From assembly GCA_037179515.1 (NCBI GenBank), contig JAXCGZ010002267.1, positions 1-64,000 of the forward strand: a stretch of DNA of 64,000 nucleotides, written 5' to 3'. Positions 33,668 through 45,854 of this stretch are shown here, piece by piece. The translations under genes were made by a program, and so were the position numbers. Numbering within the stretch: position 1 is the stretch's first letter; every line of letters starts with the position of its first letter. The notes beneath the pieces are model-generated. The model ran no database searches and was not told the DNA's origin. It saw only the letters and a program-made list of their open reading frames with translations. Source of the stretch: Halocaridina rubra. Taxonomy: Eukaryota; Arthropoda; Malacostraca; Decapoda; Atyidae.

Positions 33668-34240
33668 ATAACTATATCATAATGTTTCATGCTTTTGCTA
33701 CCATTGTACAAAATAGCCCGAGCATTATCTAATTCCCATTTTTTGCTGACTTTTACTACTTCAGATGTTATTCTTTTAATGCTCATAGTAATATCATATT
33801 CTATGATTTCTTTTTCACAACCCTGCCTGGCCAAATTATCTGCAATGTCATTTAGATAAATACAGCATTGGGAGGGTATCCACATAAAAGTTACAACACA
33901 TCCACGTGATTTTATATCAGTTATACATTTCCTACATTTTCATACTAAATCATCAGTAATAGGCATATTAGTATTCAAGGCAAATAAAGCACTCTGACAA
34001 TCAATAAATACAAATGCTCTTTTTTTTCTTTTATAATACATAATAAAACCCTATATATATAGCATAAAGTTCAGCAAAGATAGAGGAACTTTTATCAGCA
34101 ATTCCTTTGGATATTCTTTCTTCTACACTAATGCAATATTCAAAAAATTCCCTAATTACAACACCACATCCTGCTCTATTTCCAATAACAGAGCCATCAC
34201 GGTACATATGTATAGCATTTTCCCTTGGGCATTGAGAAAT
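33668..34240 (-). pseudogene. I-clade LINE copy B: RNase H remnant
   Basis: The minus-strand frame 33885-33625 carries MWIPSQCCIYLNDIADNLAR, the end of RNase H, then a conserved tail (WELDNARAILYNGSKSMKHY). Upstream to 34240 the RNase H start is frame-broken. It aligns with 10915-11545 of copy A. The 3' portion of this same copy lies left of 16315. Confidence 0.7.
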
Positions 34241-34242
34241 TT

Positions 34243-35061
34243 TGTAACGATTACCTAATTGTAATTACCTAATTGTGTTTACGGGAAAGAGCCCAAAGCT
34301 CGTATCTTCCCGTCTCCTCATCGGTTCCATTTTATACTTAGTGTTACTTATCATACCTGTCCTTAAAACTATGGATTGAGATAGCATTAACTACCTCCTC
34401 GCTTAGCGAATTCCAATTATCAACTACTCTTACACTGAAAAAGTATTTCCTTACATCCTGCAAAGAAGTTTTCTTACGAAGCTTCAAACTATGACCTCTA
34501 GTTCTAGAGCCAGCCATATCAAAATATCGATCCCTATCCACTCTATCATAACCATGAAGGAATTTAAAGACTGTCACCATATCCCCCCTCACTCTTCTAG
34601 CTTAGAGTGATGGTAAGTCTAATTCCCTCAGCCTCTCATCATAACTGAGATTGCGTATTTCTGGCACTAGTTTCGTGGCATGTCTTTGAACTTTTTCAAG
34701 CTTAGCTATGTGCTTTTTCAAGTGCGGATTCCAAAAGAGGACTGCATATTCGAGTTTTGGCCTCACATAGGTTACATAAATATTTCTGAACATTTCCTTG
34801 TCCATGTGCCTGAAGGCTACCCTTACATTTGATAAGAATGCATATGCTGCCCTTACTATGCCATTTATATGTATTTCTGGAGACAAATTTGCCAGTATGT
34901 TTACTCCTAGATCTCTCTCATTTTCTGTCTCTTGAAGATGTACTCCAGCCACAGAGTAGTCAAGCTTGGGCCTTCTTGCACTTGTACCCATTCTCATTAC
35001 CTTACATTTTGAAGTATTGAATTTCATTAGCCACTTTTCTGACCACTCATGCAGATTATTT
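34243..35061 (-). mobile_element. CR1-like LINE copy 1, 5'-truncated
   Basis: On the minus strand the reverse transcriptase C-terminus is followed by a short 3' UTR and two copies of the terminal repeat ACAATTAGGTAATT (complement of 34247-34280). Two open blocks, 35027-34602 and 34592-34344, are the same frame family separated by one stop (tag at about 34600). They contain DYSVAGVHLQETENERDLGV, FRNIYVTYVRPKLEYA and WNSLSEEVVNAISIHSFKDR. The family is represented by at least nine 3' ends in this window. Confidence 0.8.
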
Positions 35062-35800
35062 AGATGTATCTGAAGTCATGCTGAAGTCAAGACCTGAAAT
35101 CTGAACCGAACTCCGAAATGAATCAAGTGAGGCTGGAGATCAAGTATGATATTGAACACTCTCCCTATATTTTTCTGGGCACTGTAAATGTATATGGTGG
35201 GTGACAACAAGATATATGGCTGGCTCGATGAGCCTTAGCACCTGGGTGTCAAGTGCCGCTGGAGGTCAAGAGGGGCCAAGGGATCAGCTATACCCACGAC
35301 CGCAAGACACACAAACATTTGACCCGCACGTATGTACATGCCCCTGGAGAAATACCCAATAGGCCTGGGTGATTCGGACCCTCTTCTTCCCAATGGGCCT
35401 GGAGGAGTAGCCACTTCCAAAAGAAGAAGAACTCCCCTTTGGTTCTGGAAGCCTATTGGCTGATCTATCCAAGCGACATGCCCTGCCCTTTGGGTCCTTC
35501 AAGAAGACCCGAGTCAGTTAGACACAGAGAGCTTTAGTTAGAACTTTCCTCGAGGCACGAATAAGATCTCACTTTTTGATAGTCATAAAGGAAGGGGGGT
35601 ATTGAGATGTCGGATACGTTGTACTCTTGAATAAACATAGTTTTAAATTGAACCACTGCTTGTCCATTTTAACCTTGCACACATCTGGTAGAAATTGTAA
35701 TGTAGTGATTAGCACTATGGCAGTGATGGCAGCGTGGTACCGATTGCGCCGAAAAGGAAAAAAAAAAGAGAAAAGAAGAATTTTATAAGTGACAATTTTT
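35062..35800 (+). repeat. Possible left LTR and leader of gypsy element 2
   Basis: A noncoding GC-richer stretch before the gag-like frame, with an AATAAA (35629) and an end ...TTGCACACA followed by TCTGGTAGAAATTG that could be a primer site. No matching right LTR was found near 47.7 kb, so the LTR assignment is tentative. Confidence 0.25.
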
Positions 35801-35985
35801 ATGCCAGTTGAAACCTGTGTGAAGAGAAAAAGAATGGCAAACACAGAAGAACAATACTCCTCGAATTAGGGGAGTAAATAAGACTCCTACAAACCAGTGC
35901 CGAGGCTGCTCCATTGAAGAGAAGAAACTTGGTTGACGGCGACAGCACTGACAGCAAGACCGACGCCTCAAACATCGACGAACAG

Positions 35986-36162
35986 TGTTATGTATAACTT
36001 TTGAGCTGATTAATTCGTGCGCTTTGCATTGCGCTATTGTTTTGTTGTTTTCACGGAGTAGAACACGCCATGTCGGACATCTAAGTTTGAGTAATAAAAC
36101 CTCCACTTTTTCTCATGATTTTTATTGAATTATCATCAATCATCGTAACCAAGTATGGAACA
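35986..36162 (+). repeat. Left LTR of Mag-like element
   Basis: Starts TGTTATGTATAAC, ends AAGTATGGAACA. It contains AATAAA within GAGTAATAAAACC (about 36090-36102). Confidence 0.93.
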
Positions 36163-36731
36163 AATGGCGACGAGGTACAAAGGACCAATGCAGTAGCAAA
36201 AGGAACTTCTGCTTTGCAGTATTTAAGTGAAGTTTTTGCAGTTTTGAGGTAACCGGTAAATTGGGTAAGCTTCTGACTTCCGAGATTTTCGTTCCCGTGG
36301 CCACCCTCCATAGGCTGTTTTGATCAAGTTTTGCAGTTAGCATTGGAGCCTTCATAGATGCCGTATTATAACTGTTTAAGCCTAATGCTGACGATTTTTT
36401 CAAGATTGGAAAGCTATAGTGATTATTTTCCAAGGTGTACCCTAGATTGATGATAGCCTATGGTAGGCCAATTGTGTTTATCGGTAACCTTGTTTCCAGT
36501 GTTTGTGGACGGTAGCCTTGATTGATCATAGCCTACCGTAAGCATATGGTGCTTAACCCCAGTGCTTTGAGGAGTGGAGTAAAACAAATTGCATATAGGC
36601 CTAGCCTAGTTCTATGATGTTTTGCTTATGTTGTCAGTGCTATAATATTTAGCCTATTCTGTCTGTGCCATGATTGCATGTTGTGTATTTTGAGATTATT
36701 ACCAGTTCACCCAGTGACTTAGCCTATAATC

Positions 36732-39700
36732 ATGCCTCAAGAAAATGAAAATAGGGCTAACCGCAGAGTGAACATTGATCATTTTAATCCTTCAAAGATT
36801 TCTTTTGAATTGTGGTTAAGTTTGTTGGAAGCAATTTTTTTAAATTTGGAAATAACTGAGGCAAATATTAAAAAAAATTTACTTCTGGTTTCTATTGGTA
36901 CTGAAGTTTATGCTATTTTAGGAAACATTTGTGCCCCAGATTTACCACATACTAAGTCGTATGAGGATTTATGCAAATTACTTAAGGCACATTATGATGT
37001 AAAGCCTAGTTATCATAGAAGTTTATTGGCTTTTCAACAAAGGAGGAAAAAAGGAGGTGAGACATTAAAAGATTTGTATGCAGACCTGAAGTGTCTAGCC
37101 AAAGACTGTGATTTTGGTAGCAACTTTGATTCTCGTGTGCGGGATCAGTTGTTTATGGCTCTTGAAAATGAGGTTTATTTTTCAAATCTGGTTGCTGAAA
37201 ATTTAAATTTGAAGGTTATGTCTTCTATCCAAATAGTTGAGAGAGTTTTGAATTTTGAACAAGCTTATGTTTCTGAAAAGGCTGGTGTTGTTCAAAAGGT
37301 TAAAACCCCAACCAATGGTCCCATGAGTAAGTCAGTTTCTTGTAAACACTGTGGTTACCCTCATGATAGTGCAAAATGTCGCTTTAAGAATTTAACATGT
37401 AATTTATGTGGTAAGAAAGGACATTTAAAACAAGTTTGTTGGAAGGCTTCAAAAGATGTCAAAGGTAATGTGAAGCCAAAGCCAGTAAAAGAAAGTTTTA
37501 ATAAGGCTTCTGAGAAAAAACATAAGGTTAAAGTTAAAGAAGTAGACAAGGTAGCAGTTTCCAGTGATACTGATGAAGAAAGACTGTTGTCAGTAAAAAA
37601 TGTCAATGCTATTGGTAAAGATGAAGTGAATATTTTGGTTAATGGTAAGTTTGTACCTTTTGAGGTGGATACAGGTGCTGCTGTGAGTACCTTGACTAAA
37701 GATTGGGTTCATAATTTGGGATTGTCCATGGTAGATTGTAATAAAATGTTAAATGCTTATGATGATCTCAAAATAAATGTTTTGGGTAAAGTTGGAGTGG
37801 ATGTTTACTATAATTCTCTGCAAGTGAAACAGACATTTTATGTTGTAGGGAATCATAATTCTAACTTATGTGGCAAAGATTTGATGCCAAAAATAGGTAT
37901 TTATTTGTCTGGTATTAATGATTCTTCTAAAATTTCTAAAGTCAATGGTTCTGTGGTAGAATTGTTGAATGATTATGAAGCTAATCCTAATAAACCCATT
38001 TCAGATATTACAGCTCACATTCATGTTAAGAGTGATGTAGTTCCAAAATTCAGAAAGCACAGATCAGTTCCAATTCACTATAAACCTTTAGTTGAAGATG
38101 CTTTAAATAAACTGATTGTAGATGATATAGTTGAGTCTGTTAACCATAGTGAGTGGGCTGCCCCCATTGTTACTGTGTTGAAATCGGATAAGGAGTCTGT
38201 ACGTATCTGTGGAGATTTTAAAGAATTGAATAAATGTATATCCTGTGACCAATATCCATTACCTAAAACAGATGAGTTGTTAGCATCTATTGGTAAGGGA
38301 AAGATTTTTTCTACTATTGATTTAAAAAATGCATATTTACAGATTTCTGTGAGTGAAGAAAGCCAAAAGTATTTAGTAGTAAATACACATAAAGGTTTGT
38401 TTAAGTACAAAAGATTACCTTTTGGTCTTTCTTCTTCCCCAGCTATATTTCAGAGATTTATGGCTAACCTGTTGAAAGATGTAGAGGGAGTTGATGCTTA
38501 TTTGGATGACATTATTGTAAGTGGTGAATCTGAAGAGCAGCATGATCTTAGGTTTATTGAAGTGTTAAAAATTTAGCAAGAGCATAATGTTCAGATTAAC
38601 AAGAAAAAATGTGCTGTTAAGGTTTCTTCTTTAGAATATCTTGGATTTTGTATCTCAGGTGAAGGAATCAAACCTTCCCCTAAGAAGGTCAAAGCTATTC
38701 TAGATTCTCCACCCCCTACTTCTGTTGCAGAGTTGCAGTCTTTTATTGGAATGTTGACATATTATTGTAAATTCATTAAGAATTTTTCTTCCAAGCTGGC
38801 CCCCTTGTATGAATTGCTAAAAAAGAATAAAGTTTTTAAATGGTCTGAACTTGAAAACAAAGCTTTTGAAATTGTAAAATCGGATTTATCAAAAGGTCCC
38901 CTTTTGGCTAATTATGATGGTAATAGTCCACTAGTTGTTGAAGTGGATGCGTCTCCTATTGGTGTAGGATGTGTATTGTTGCAAAAAATTGATGGAAGAG
39001 AATTACCAGTTTATTTTGCTAGTAAAAAACTGACATCAGCTGAACAGAACTATGCTCAAATTGACCGAGAAGGGCTTGCCTTAGTTTTTGGGTTGAATCG
39101 CTTTAGATATTTTTTACTTGGAAGACAATTTGAAGCAAGGACCGACCATAAACCACTTAGCAGGTTGCCTAGTGATGATGATCATAAATCCATGACTCCA
39201 AATGAATACATTAAGTTAGTTGAAGCTTTAGATTTTGAAGATATTTCTTTTTCAAAAATCAGAAAGTGTACTCAGAAAGATGAGGTTTTGGGTCAACTCA
39301 TGCATAATATAAGATTTGGTTGGTCTACAAATGATTTGAGATTACATGAATATGGTTCTGTTAAATCTGATCTTAGTTTATATGACAATGTAATTTTGTA
39401 CAGAAACAGAATTGTAATACCTACCAGCTTAAGATGTAAAATACTTGAGCACTTACATAGTGGTCATAATGGGATAAATGTGATGAAAGCAGAAGCTAGG
39501 AATTGGGTTTGGTGGCCTAAAATTGACCAAGATATTTCTGAAATTACAAAGAATTGTCCAGTTTGTTTTAAAAATTTTCAACCAAACCAAGCTCCTGTGT
39601 TGTCATGGTCTACCCCTGATAAGGCATGGTCAAGACTTCACATTGACTATGCTGGACCCATAAATAACAAATATTTTCTTGTAATTGTAGATGCATATTC

Positions 39701-40604
39701 TAAGTTTCTAGATGTTCAAGTTACTAGTTCAATGACTTCAAGTGTTGCCATTGAATTGCTTAGAAAAACATTTTCTAATTTTGATATTCCAGACATTGTT
39801 GTCTCGGATAATGCTCCATATTTTGTGTCCGAGGAAATTAAAGTTTTTTATAAGAAAAATGGTATTCTACATTTAACTCCTGCCCCATACAATCCATCAT
39901 CTAATGGGTTGGCGGAAAGAGCAGTTCGAACTTTAAAAGAGGGCTTAAGTAAATTCAACAGTGGATCATTGAATACTAGAATCTGTAGATTTTTGTACAA
40001 TCATAGAAAGAGTATGCATAGTGGTATAGGTAAATCACCAGCAGAGTTACTATTTGGAAGATGTTTTAAAACAACTTTAGTATCTGTAAAATGTTCCCCT
40101 AACAAAGACAGAGACCTGGAAAAATTGTCAAAGAAAGTTTTCTCTGAAGGAACAAATATGTACAATGTTGGTGACGCAGTTTTTGCTAAAAATTTTGGGA
40201 AGGGAGAGTCTTGGATTGAAGGTAAAATTATTGAAGTGCTTGGTGTAAGAAATTATTTGGTGCAAGTTCATGATTTTGGTAATATATCATGGAAGAGGCA
40301 TCATGATCAGCTTATGCCTAGATTTACTGGTACTTGTATTAAGACACCTAGAGAGTCTCCAATGCCTTTAGGTTCTTCGAATGTAAGTAATTATTCCTAT
40401 GCCTCTAGTTCCACTAATGATGTTGAAGTATCTTCACAAAAGTGTGATGTTTCAGTTCAACCTGATAGTAATTGTATTGAGTCTGAAGACACAGTCTCAG
40501 AAACTGAAAGGTGTGGTGTGAATGATAAACAGATTGTATCACCATCTCCAGTATTACAGAGATCAAAGAGAATTATTAAGCCACCAGAAAAATTAAATTT
40601 GTAA
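36732..40604 (+). pseudogene. Mag-like gag-pol polyprotein, one in-frame TAG
   Basis: A single frame of about 1,290 codons broken only by TAG at 38574-38576. Order: Gag capsid part (residues 1-195), zinc knuckles CKHCGYPHDSAKC (about 203) and CNLCGKKGHLKQVC (about 222), protease FEVDTGAAVSTL (about 310), then reverse transcriptase with DLKNAYLQISV, LPFGLSSSPA and catalytic YLDDIIVSG (about 589). After the stop come RNase H (VVEVDASPIGVGCV, DREGLALVFGL), integrase zinc finger (H-x-H near 39465 and CPVC) and DDE core (HIDYAGP, SDNAPYF, NGLAERAVRTL). The acidic, serine-rich C-terminus ends PPEKLNL. RNase H has an in-frame gap at about 39150, where TDHKPL meets SRLP and about 50 residues usual in the family are missing. 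Confidence 0.9.
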
Positions 40605-40715
40605 TGTCTTTTGTTGCCATAATATATTGATATTTCTGTATAATGATTGTTGTATGTTGATATTTTTCTGATCCATTTTTGATAAGTTTTGTATGTCTTT
40701 TCTTGGAGGGAGGAA

Positions 40716-40892
40716 TGTTATGTATAACTTTTGAGCTGATTAATTCATGCGCTTTGCATTGCGCTATTGTTTTGTTGTTTTCACGGAGTAGAACACGCCA
40801 TGTCGGACATCTAAGTTTGAGTAATAAAACCTCCACTTTTTCTCATGATTTTTATTGAATTATCATCAATCATCGTAACCAAGTATGGAACA
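40716..40892 (+). repeat. Right LTR of Mag-like element
   Basis: Matches the left LTR at 176 of 177 positions (A for G in ATTCRTGCGC). Followed by AACAG. Confidence 0.93.
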
Positions 40893-40897
40893 AACAG

Positions 40898-41569
40898 CCT
40901 TCCGCTCTGAATCCAGTGACGACACATGGAGTGCAGCAGGCCATGCCCCCGCCCCGTGCCTTTGTTGGAAAGGTGCCCCGAGTCAAAGACTGTCCTTTAA
41001 ACTTTGACAGGGCAAAGGTAAAAGGCCTCGAACACCCACCCATATTCCCCGTGGGCGAGTTTCTGAAACATTTGGCTCTGCGGATGAGCAGTGGCGAGTG
41101 GACCGATGAGTACCTCATAAACGAGTTGGTACAAAGGTGCACCGGATTTGCATCTGACACGGTGGGTGAAGACGAGTGGTCACAGATTAAAAATTGGGAA
41201 AATTTTAAGGATTGATTCCTAAAGTATTTCACAGTGCTACAGAGCAAAATAACGCTAATAAACAAAATTAAAAATAGTGCCCAAAGACGCAGAGAACGGT
41301 TGCATTGGTATGTGAAGAGGATTGAATCCTTAACTAACTCAGTGAGTGAGATCACCGATAATAAGTATATGCGGCAAAGTATTGTACGGAGTGCTCTGCG
41401 GAATACTGTTCTACCGAGGTGCCATTTCATGCTGAAATCTAACTTACCACTTCCCGCCCTAGTGCTATGGCTGTCGAATTGGTTCAAGAGCCACCCCAGA
41501 CATGGTCTCTCGGAAGAAGAACTTGAACAGGAAAGGCTTCTAAATGTGAAAGCGATCCCATTGCAGTGA
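40898..41569 (+). pseudogene. Gypsy element 2 gag
   Basis: A frame running from the left flank of the Mag-like insertion (residues such as LVDGDSTDSKTDASNIDEQ before 35985) continues in register after the AACAG duplicate. It holds VKDCPLNFDRAKVKGLEH, a helical region with WSQIKNWENFKD, and after a TGA at 41213-41215 in the same frame LHWYVKRIESLTNSVSEI. This looks like an LTR-element capsid domain, but no zinc knuckle is seen. The start codon is uncertain because the 5' part has stops. Confidence 0.55.
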
Positions 41570-41937
41570 TGGCGAATGAACGTAGGCCAAGGTCCCGAGT
41601 CACGGAGAGAGAAGAGAAAGATGCACAAATTGTCACTGACTGGACCACTGATGGGAGCAGTGTGCGCAAACGTAGAGCGCCGGCGCGCTCTGTTTCAATT
41701 ACCTAGGGTCCGGAACTCGGGCCGATAGTTGCCCCTCCGAGAGAATAACACATGGATAATGGTGATTGGAAAAAAAACTTCGCATCTCCAATGGAACCAT
41801 CTGGAGAACTTCCCAGACAATCATAGGCAAGAAGCCACCGCTCCTCTGAAATGGGAGATTGTGGATATCACTGGGCCAGCCCCTCAGCACAGCTAAGTAC
41901 TTGTAGTTTCTGTCTAATGAGTAATGGGGATCTTACT
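41570..41937. other. Gypsy element 2, gag-protease spacer
   Basis: No frame or motif can be recognised, presumably decayed nucleocapsid sequence. Confidence 0.35.
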
Positions 41938-42752
41938 GGTAGAAATTGCAGTTGGTGGACTCAGCCAAATTGCTTTGCTAGAGACAGACTCAGTCATATC
42001 ATTAATTATTCGTAAAATAGTTGCAGAACCCATTACTAAATTAGATACTTCAGTAGTAATAACTACAGTGGTGATAATACCCTGAATTTTGTTTAAGTTG
42101 AAGAGATAGTGAAACAAGTGATTGCATTTGAGGGGTGTCCCACAAAATTTGGATGTGCCTTCCTTGTACTGCTTAAGTTAAGTATTGAACAGGCAAAAGT
42201 AATAATTGGATTCGAGAACATGGTAAAGATGGGAATAAATATTATTAACACACGGGGGAAAACTAACGTAACAGTAAACGAGACAGAAGTAGTTTCATGT
42301 TCCGGTCGCGCTTCAATGTCTGAATGCCTATCTAAAGAAGAAAACAATAATTATATTGTAATGCATCAGGAAGAAATTATTGAGAGCGGTACTGCATGTG
42401 TCTTGGAAGCTATCACCGCGCGGGTAGTCCCGGGAGGACAAGTCTTGTACGCAGAATTTATCGGAGAATATGCTGATATGTTTCCTAGTAAATTGTTGAT
42501 ACTTCCCAACGGATCGCGGAAATTAAGAGTCATGTGTGTCAATATATTCCGGTCCCGTTAATCATTCCTAGAAACATGAAAATCGCAGAATTCGAAGAAG
42601 TGCGACAGTGTTACAGTATTAATGTCATTGGGGTCGCCAAAGACCCAGAACGTGTCGCAAATTTGCAGGCGTTAATGAGAGGGTTGAGTGCTGCTGAACA
42701 TTCTGCTTTCATGACTGAACTTGTTGCTAAATATCATGATTTTTTTCATTAG
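41938..42752 (+). pseudogene. Gypsy element 2 protease and linker
   Basis: A protease-like start reads ALLETDSVISLI at about 41976-42010, where LLDTGS-V-SLI would be usual, so both active-site D and G positions are altered. After a break, 42109-42561 carries a strand-rich second half (IIGFENMVKMGINII), and 42534-42752 a linker (HSAFMTELVAKYHDFFH) leading towards the reverse transcriptase. Confidence 0.5.
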
Positions 42753-42781
42753 ACTCTGACCCCCGTGGGGAGTGCACACTT

Positions 42782-43126
42782 ATGCCGTTCAAAATCAACA
42801 CGGGAAATCATCCCCCTACCTTTGCAAAACCCTACCGCACTCTCTTTGTATACGAGAGAAAATTAAAGGGAATGGTAGTTGATTTAGGGAAAAAGGACAT
42901 CATTAGATTATGTAAAAGCCCTTGGCATAGCTCAATTGTAGTAGTAAAAAAGAAAGATAGGGACCTTCGGCTGTGTGTAGATTTTCGCAAACTAAATTTG
43001 ATTTCCGAAGGAGATAATTTCCCCCTTCCTGTAACTGAAGATGTACTTTGTCACGTCAGCGGCGCTAAGTAGTTTACCACTCTCAACCTCCTGGCGGGGT
43101 ATCACTAGATAGTCTTAGAAGAGAAG
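42782..43126 (+). pseudogene. Gypsy element 2 reverse transcriptase, N-terminal part
   Basis: 97 codons with PFKINTGNHPPTFAKPYR, WHSSIVVVKKKD and LRLCVDFRKLN, the fingers and palm start of Ty3/gypsy enzymes. A TAG at 43070-43072 follows, then LLAGYH. The frame is cut at 43126 by the insertion 43127-45220 and resumes at 45226. Confidence 0.78.
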
Positions 43127-45220
43127 ATGTTGGGTTGGGATGGTAGAGTGTTTGTTAAGATTCTGTTTTACTAAGGGGACTCAAAGTACTCAGCTCGGTT
43201 AAGAGCTCATAAACAGACAGGACAGATATTTGCACTTGAACACCCCACACTTAATACCATAACCCGATTAAATGAAACTCAGAATTCAACTGTCTTTTAA
43301 TTTTGGATATGCAATGACCTTAAAAGAATTGAATTAAATTTCTCAAATTAAATTTTATGAATTTCTGCCTCGAATCCCGGAGGTGGTGAGCACGATTTCG
43401 TTTCCCGGCACCACGGACGTATGCCAAGACTTTGGCCTCAACTCGACGATTACCTCTGTCACACAGGCAGAGTAGACTAGAGGACACTGCAATTTCAGAA
43501 ACAGAAATGACACACTGTTAATAATGGGAAACTGAAAGCATGAACACACATATAATGAGTTTCCAATATTATTTTACTGGATGAAAATATATTGGTTAGT
43601 CACAGCTAACCAGAAATATTTATGCTACCATAATAGCATACAAAACCATTAATTCTTTACTGGTATTAAAGGAAAACAATTTATTCACAATAAATGAAGA
43701 ATAAGCAAGACAAATTCAGTACTGTATGTATTCCTTAAATTGTGGGCAACCACAAAAGTTGCAATGCTTATTACTGATTTGCAATTAATATGGTAAAACA
43801 CTCTATTTAGGAAAAAGGAAGAATCTACGAGATAAATACAGTATTCATTCACTTTTGGTCATCAAGAACTGTTTGCAATGAAAAAGAAGGTGCAAAACCA
43901 CCTTCTGAAGTAGTTGCAACTTATAACTCAAAAACACTTTATCCCCAACATATGAAGAATTAGCAAGATAAATACAGTATGCATGCATTAAACTGTGGTT
44001 AACAGGAAATATTTGCAAAGCCAACAGGGTAAAATTACCTTTTACTTATTTGCAATTTATAGCATAAAACACTTTAGCTAAATGATTAATTATTTGCAAT
44101 TTATATAGCAAATAGCTTTATTGACGAGTTTTTGACGTAAAACACTTTATTTACAATGATAGAAGGAGGTGAAATGAAATTAGAATTTATTAGGAAAAGG
44201 GATAGATTTTTACGGGCTCATAACCAGTCTTCAGAGGATGAGATTTTCGTTTATCACATTCAATGAAAAGAAACTTCTTAGCAATGTATATCAGCTGCAA
44301 TTTCCAGGTTAAGGAATTAACTTTGGCAAGTGAGATTCCAGTTAGGTAATCTACAAAATTTCGTTTGTATGGGAATGGAATCTGAGATGAAAAATTTGTA
44401 AGATTTGACCAGTAACGAATGTAACTAATTCTCGAAAAACCAATTTGCTTGACCCACGAGCTTTACCATACACTATCCCTCACCTTGTTGTGCCAGATGA
44501 ATTCCTGTGAAGATGCCACGTAAATAAGGTTTGAAATAAACTTAGACTGCTCAGGCGAGATGTTGCCTCTGCGGTGTTTGGGCGCCAAAGGAGGAGGCTT
44601 CATTTTCCCTCCTGGTGACGTCATCAGCAGGATGCATTTCTAGAGCAGTAACTGGCTCTGATATCATTTAAGGACTATTTTAGTGGTGGTCCCTGGCAGG
44701 CAATTATAGCAGAGACGCAAGGGAGAGACAGTATTTTAAGTGCAACAAGTGGAAGCAAATAAAATAAAACGGGAATAATAAGGGAAAGTTAGGTTACTGG
44801 TAAACAATCTCTAGAATGTTCTTTGCTTGTAGGAGACAGAATTTAAGTACTCAAATAATAACAAGCTACTGATATATATCTAGACAGGCTAATGACATAA
44901 CAGCAAGGTCAAATTTATAACAAAATCATTAGCAAGAACAATTATTATAATAAGAAAATTGTAAACAAAATGTATCTGGTGAGTTCACTGAAGATGTGAA
45001 AAGTAGGAGCAGCCTTTATATCGGGACTATACTGCTACACGTACAAGAAGAGTAAATAAGGTATATTTAAAATTAGCTATAAGCTAAAATATAAATCGCA
45101 AATAATCATAATCTGCAAAAGTCAAGAAGTGGGAATTATTTTTGTTAGAAAAATGATAGTTAAGTTAATAAATTAATTAATAAGGCATCTAACAGCCTCT
45201 GAGAGAAACACTCTGTCACA
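43127..45220. mobile_element. 2,094-bp TG...CA insertion with 5-bp target duplication
   Basis: It begins TGTTGGGTTGGGATGG and ends CACTCTGTCACA. GAAGA lies on each side (43122-43126 and 45221-45225). Removing the insert and one GAAGA puts the two halves of the gypsy reverse transcriptase back in the same frame. TG...CA ends and a 5-bp duplication fit a solo LTR or a non-coding LTR-type element. There is no reading frame inside. AATAAA-type signals occur near 44537 and 44759, and a TGACGTCA palindrome near 44625. Confidence 0.7.
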
Positions 45221-45225
45221 GAAGA

Positions 45226-45850
45226 GTAAAGCTAAGACTGCCTTTACAGTGAATAATAAATTCTATGAGTGCAATCGCCTACCTTTTGGGTTAAAAAATC
45301 CCCCCAGTCATTTCAGCAGACTCATGACAGCAGTACTCTTGGGCCTAATCGGTAATGCCATGCTAGTATATTTAGATGACTTAGTAATAATCAGAAAGAC
45401 CTTTGAAGAACATCCTCGGAACCTCATTTCAGCTTTAAAAGCTCTGAGGCAGAATAACCTTCGTGTAAAATTATCTAAATGTCAGTTCTTCAAAGCGGAA
45501 GTAGAATATCTCAGCCACAAATTGTCGTCCATGAGTGTGGCAGTGTTGCATGATAAAGTAAAATCCATAGAAAATTTTGCGAGACCCAACTTGTCAGGAT
45601 GGTAGATCTTTTCTTGGACTTTGCTCGTACTATTGTACATTTATAGAGAAATACACGGACATTTCCCGGCCCCTAGATAGACTCCGAAATGCGCATCAGA
45701 TCAGCTGGACGCCTGAGCACAAGACCGCCTTTGTAGCTTTAAAGAGCGCCTAAATGTCTACTCAAGTACTCATTTATCCTGATTGAGAGTTCTATGTCAC
45801 GTGTGATGCCTCCGACGTCGTGATCGGCGGAGTAATGTCACAAGTAGACA
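45226..45850 (+). pseudogene. Gypsy element 2 reverse transcriptase, C-terminal part, and RNase H start
   Basis: KTAFTVNNKFYECNRLPFGL, then the catalytic MLVYLDDLVII (about 45360-45392), KLSKCQFFKAEVEYLSHKL and a stop at 45603. Decayed thumb sequence follows. RNase H begins in another frame with VTCDASDVVIGGVMSQVDN (about 45794-45850). It ends where the duplicated segment begins. Confidence 0.75.
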
Positions 45851-45854
45851 ACGA

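Larger units (their letters stand above)
35986..40892 (+). mobile_element. Mag-like Ty3/gypsy retrotransposon, young and almost intact
   Basis: 4,907 bp with 177-bp LTRs (35986-36162 and 40716-40892) that differ at one base by eye. The target duplication AACAG is at 35981-35985 and 40893-40897. A primer site TGGCGACGAGG starts at 36165 and a polypurine tract GGAGGGAGGAA ends at 40715. One long frame codes gag and pol together. Two Gag zinc knuckles and short LTRs suggest the Mag lineage. The insertion lies in the gag region of gypsy element 2, whose reading frame resumes after the right LTR. Confidence 0.93.

Noticed and set aside
35235..35502. Minus-strand proline/arginine-rich frames
   Set aside because: No recognisable domain; they lie in the probable leader or LTR of gypsy element 2 on the other strand.
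36732..40604. Two genes (gag-RT and RNase H-integrase) separated by an intergenic gap
   Set aside because: Both parts are in the same frame, separated only by one TAG at 38574-38576 with family-like sequence on both sides.
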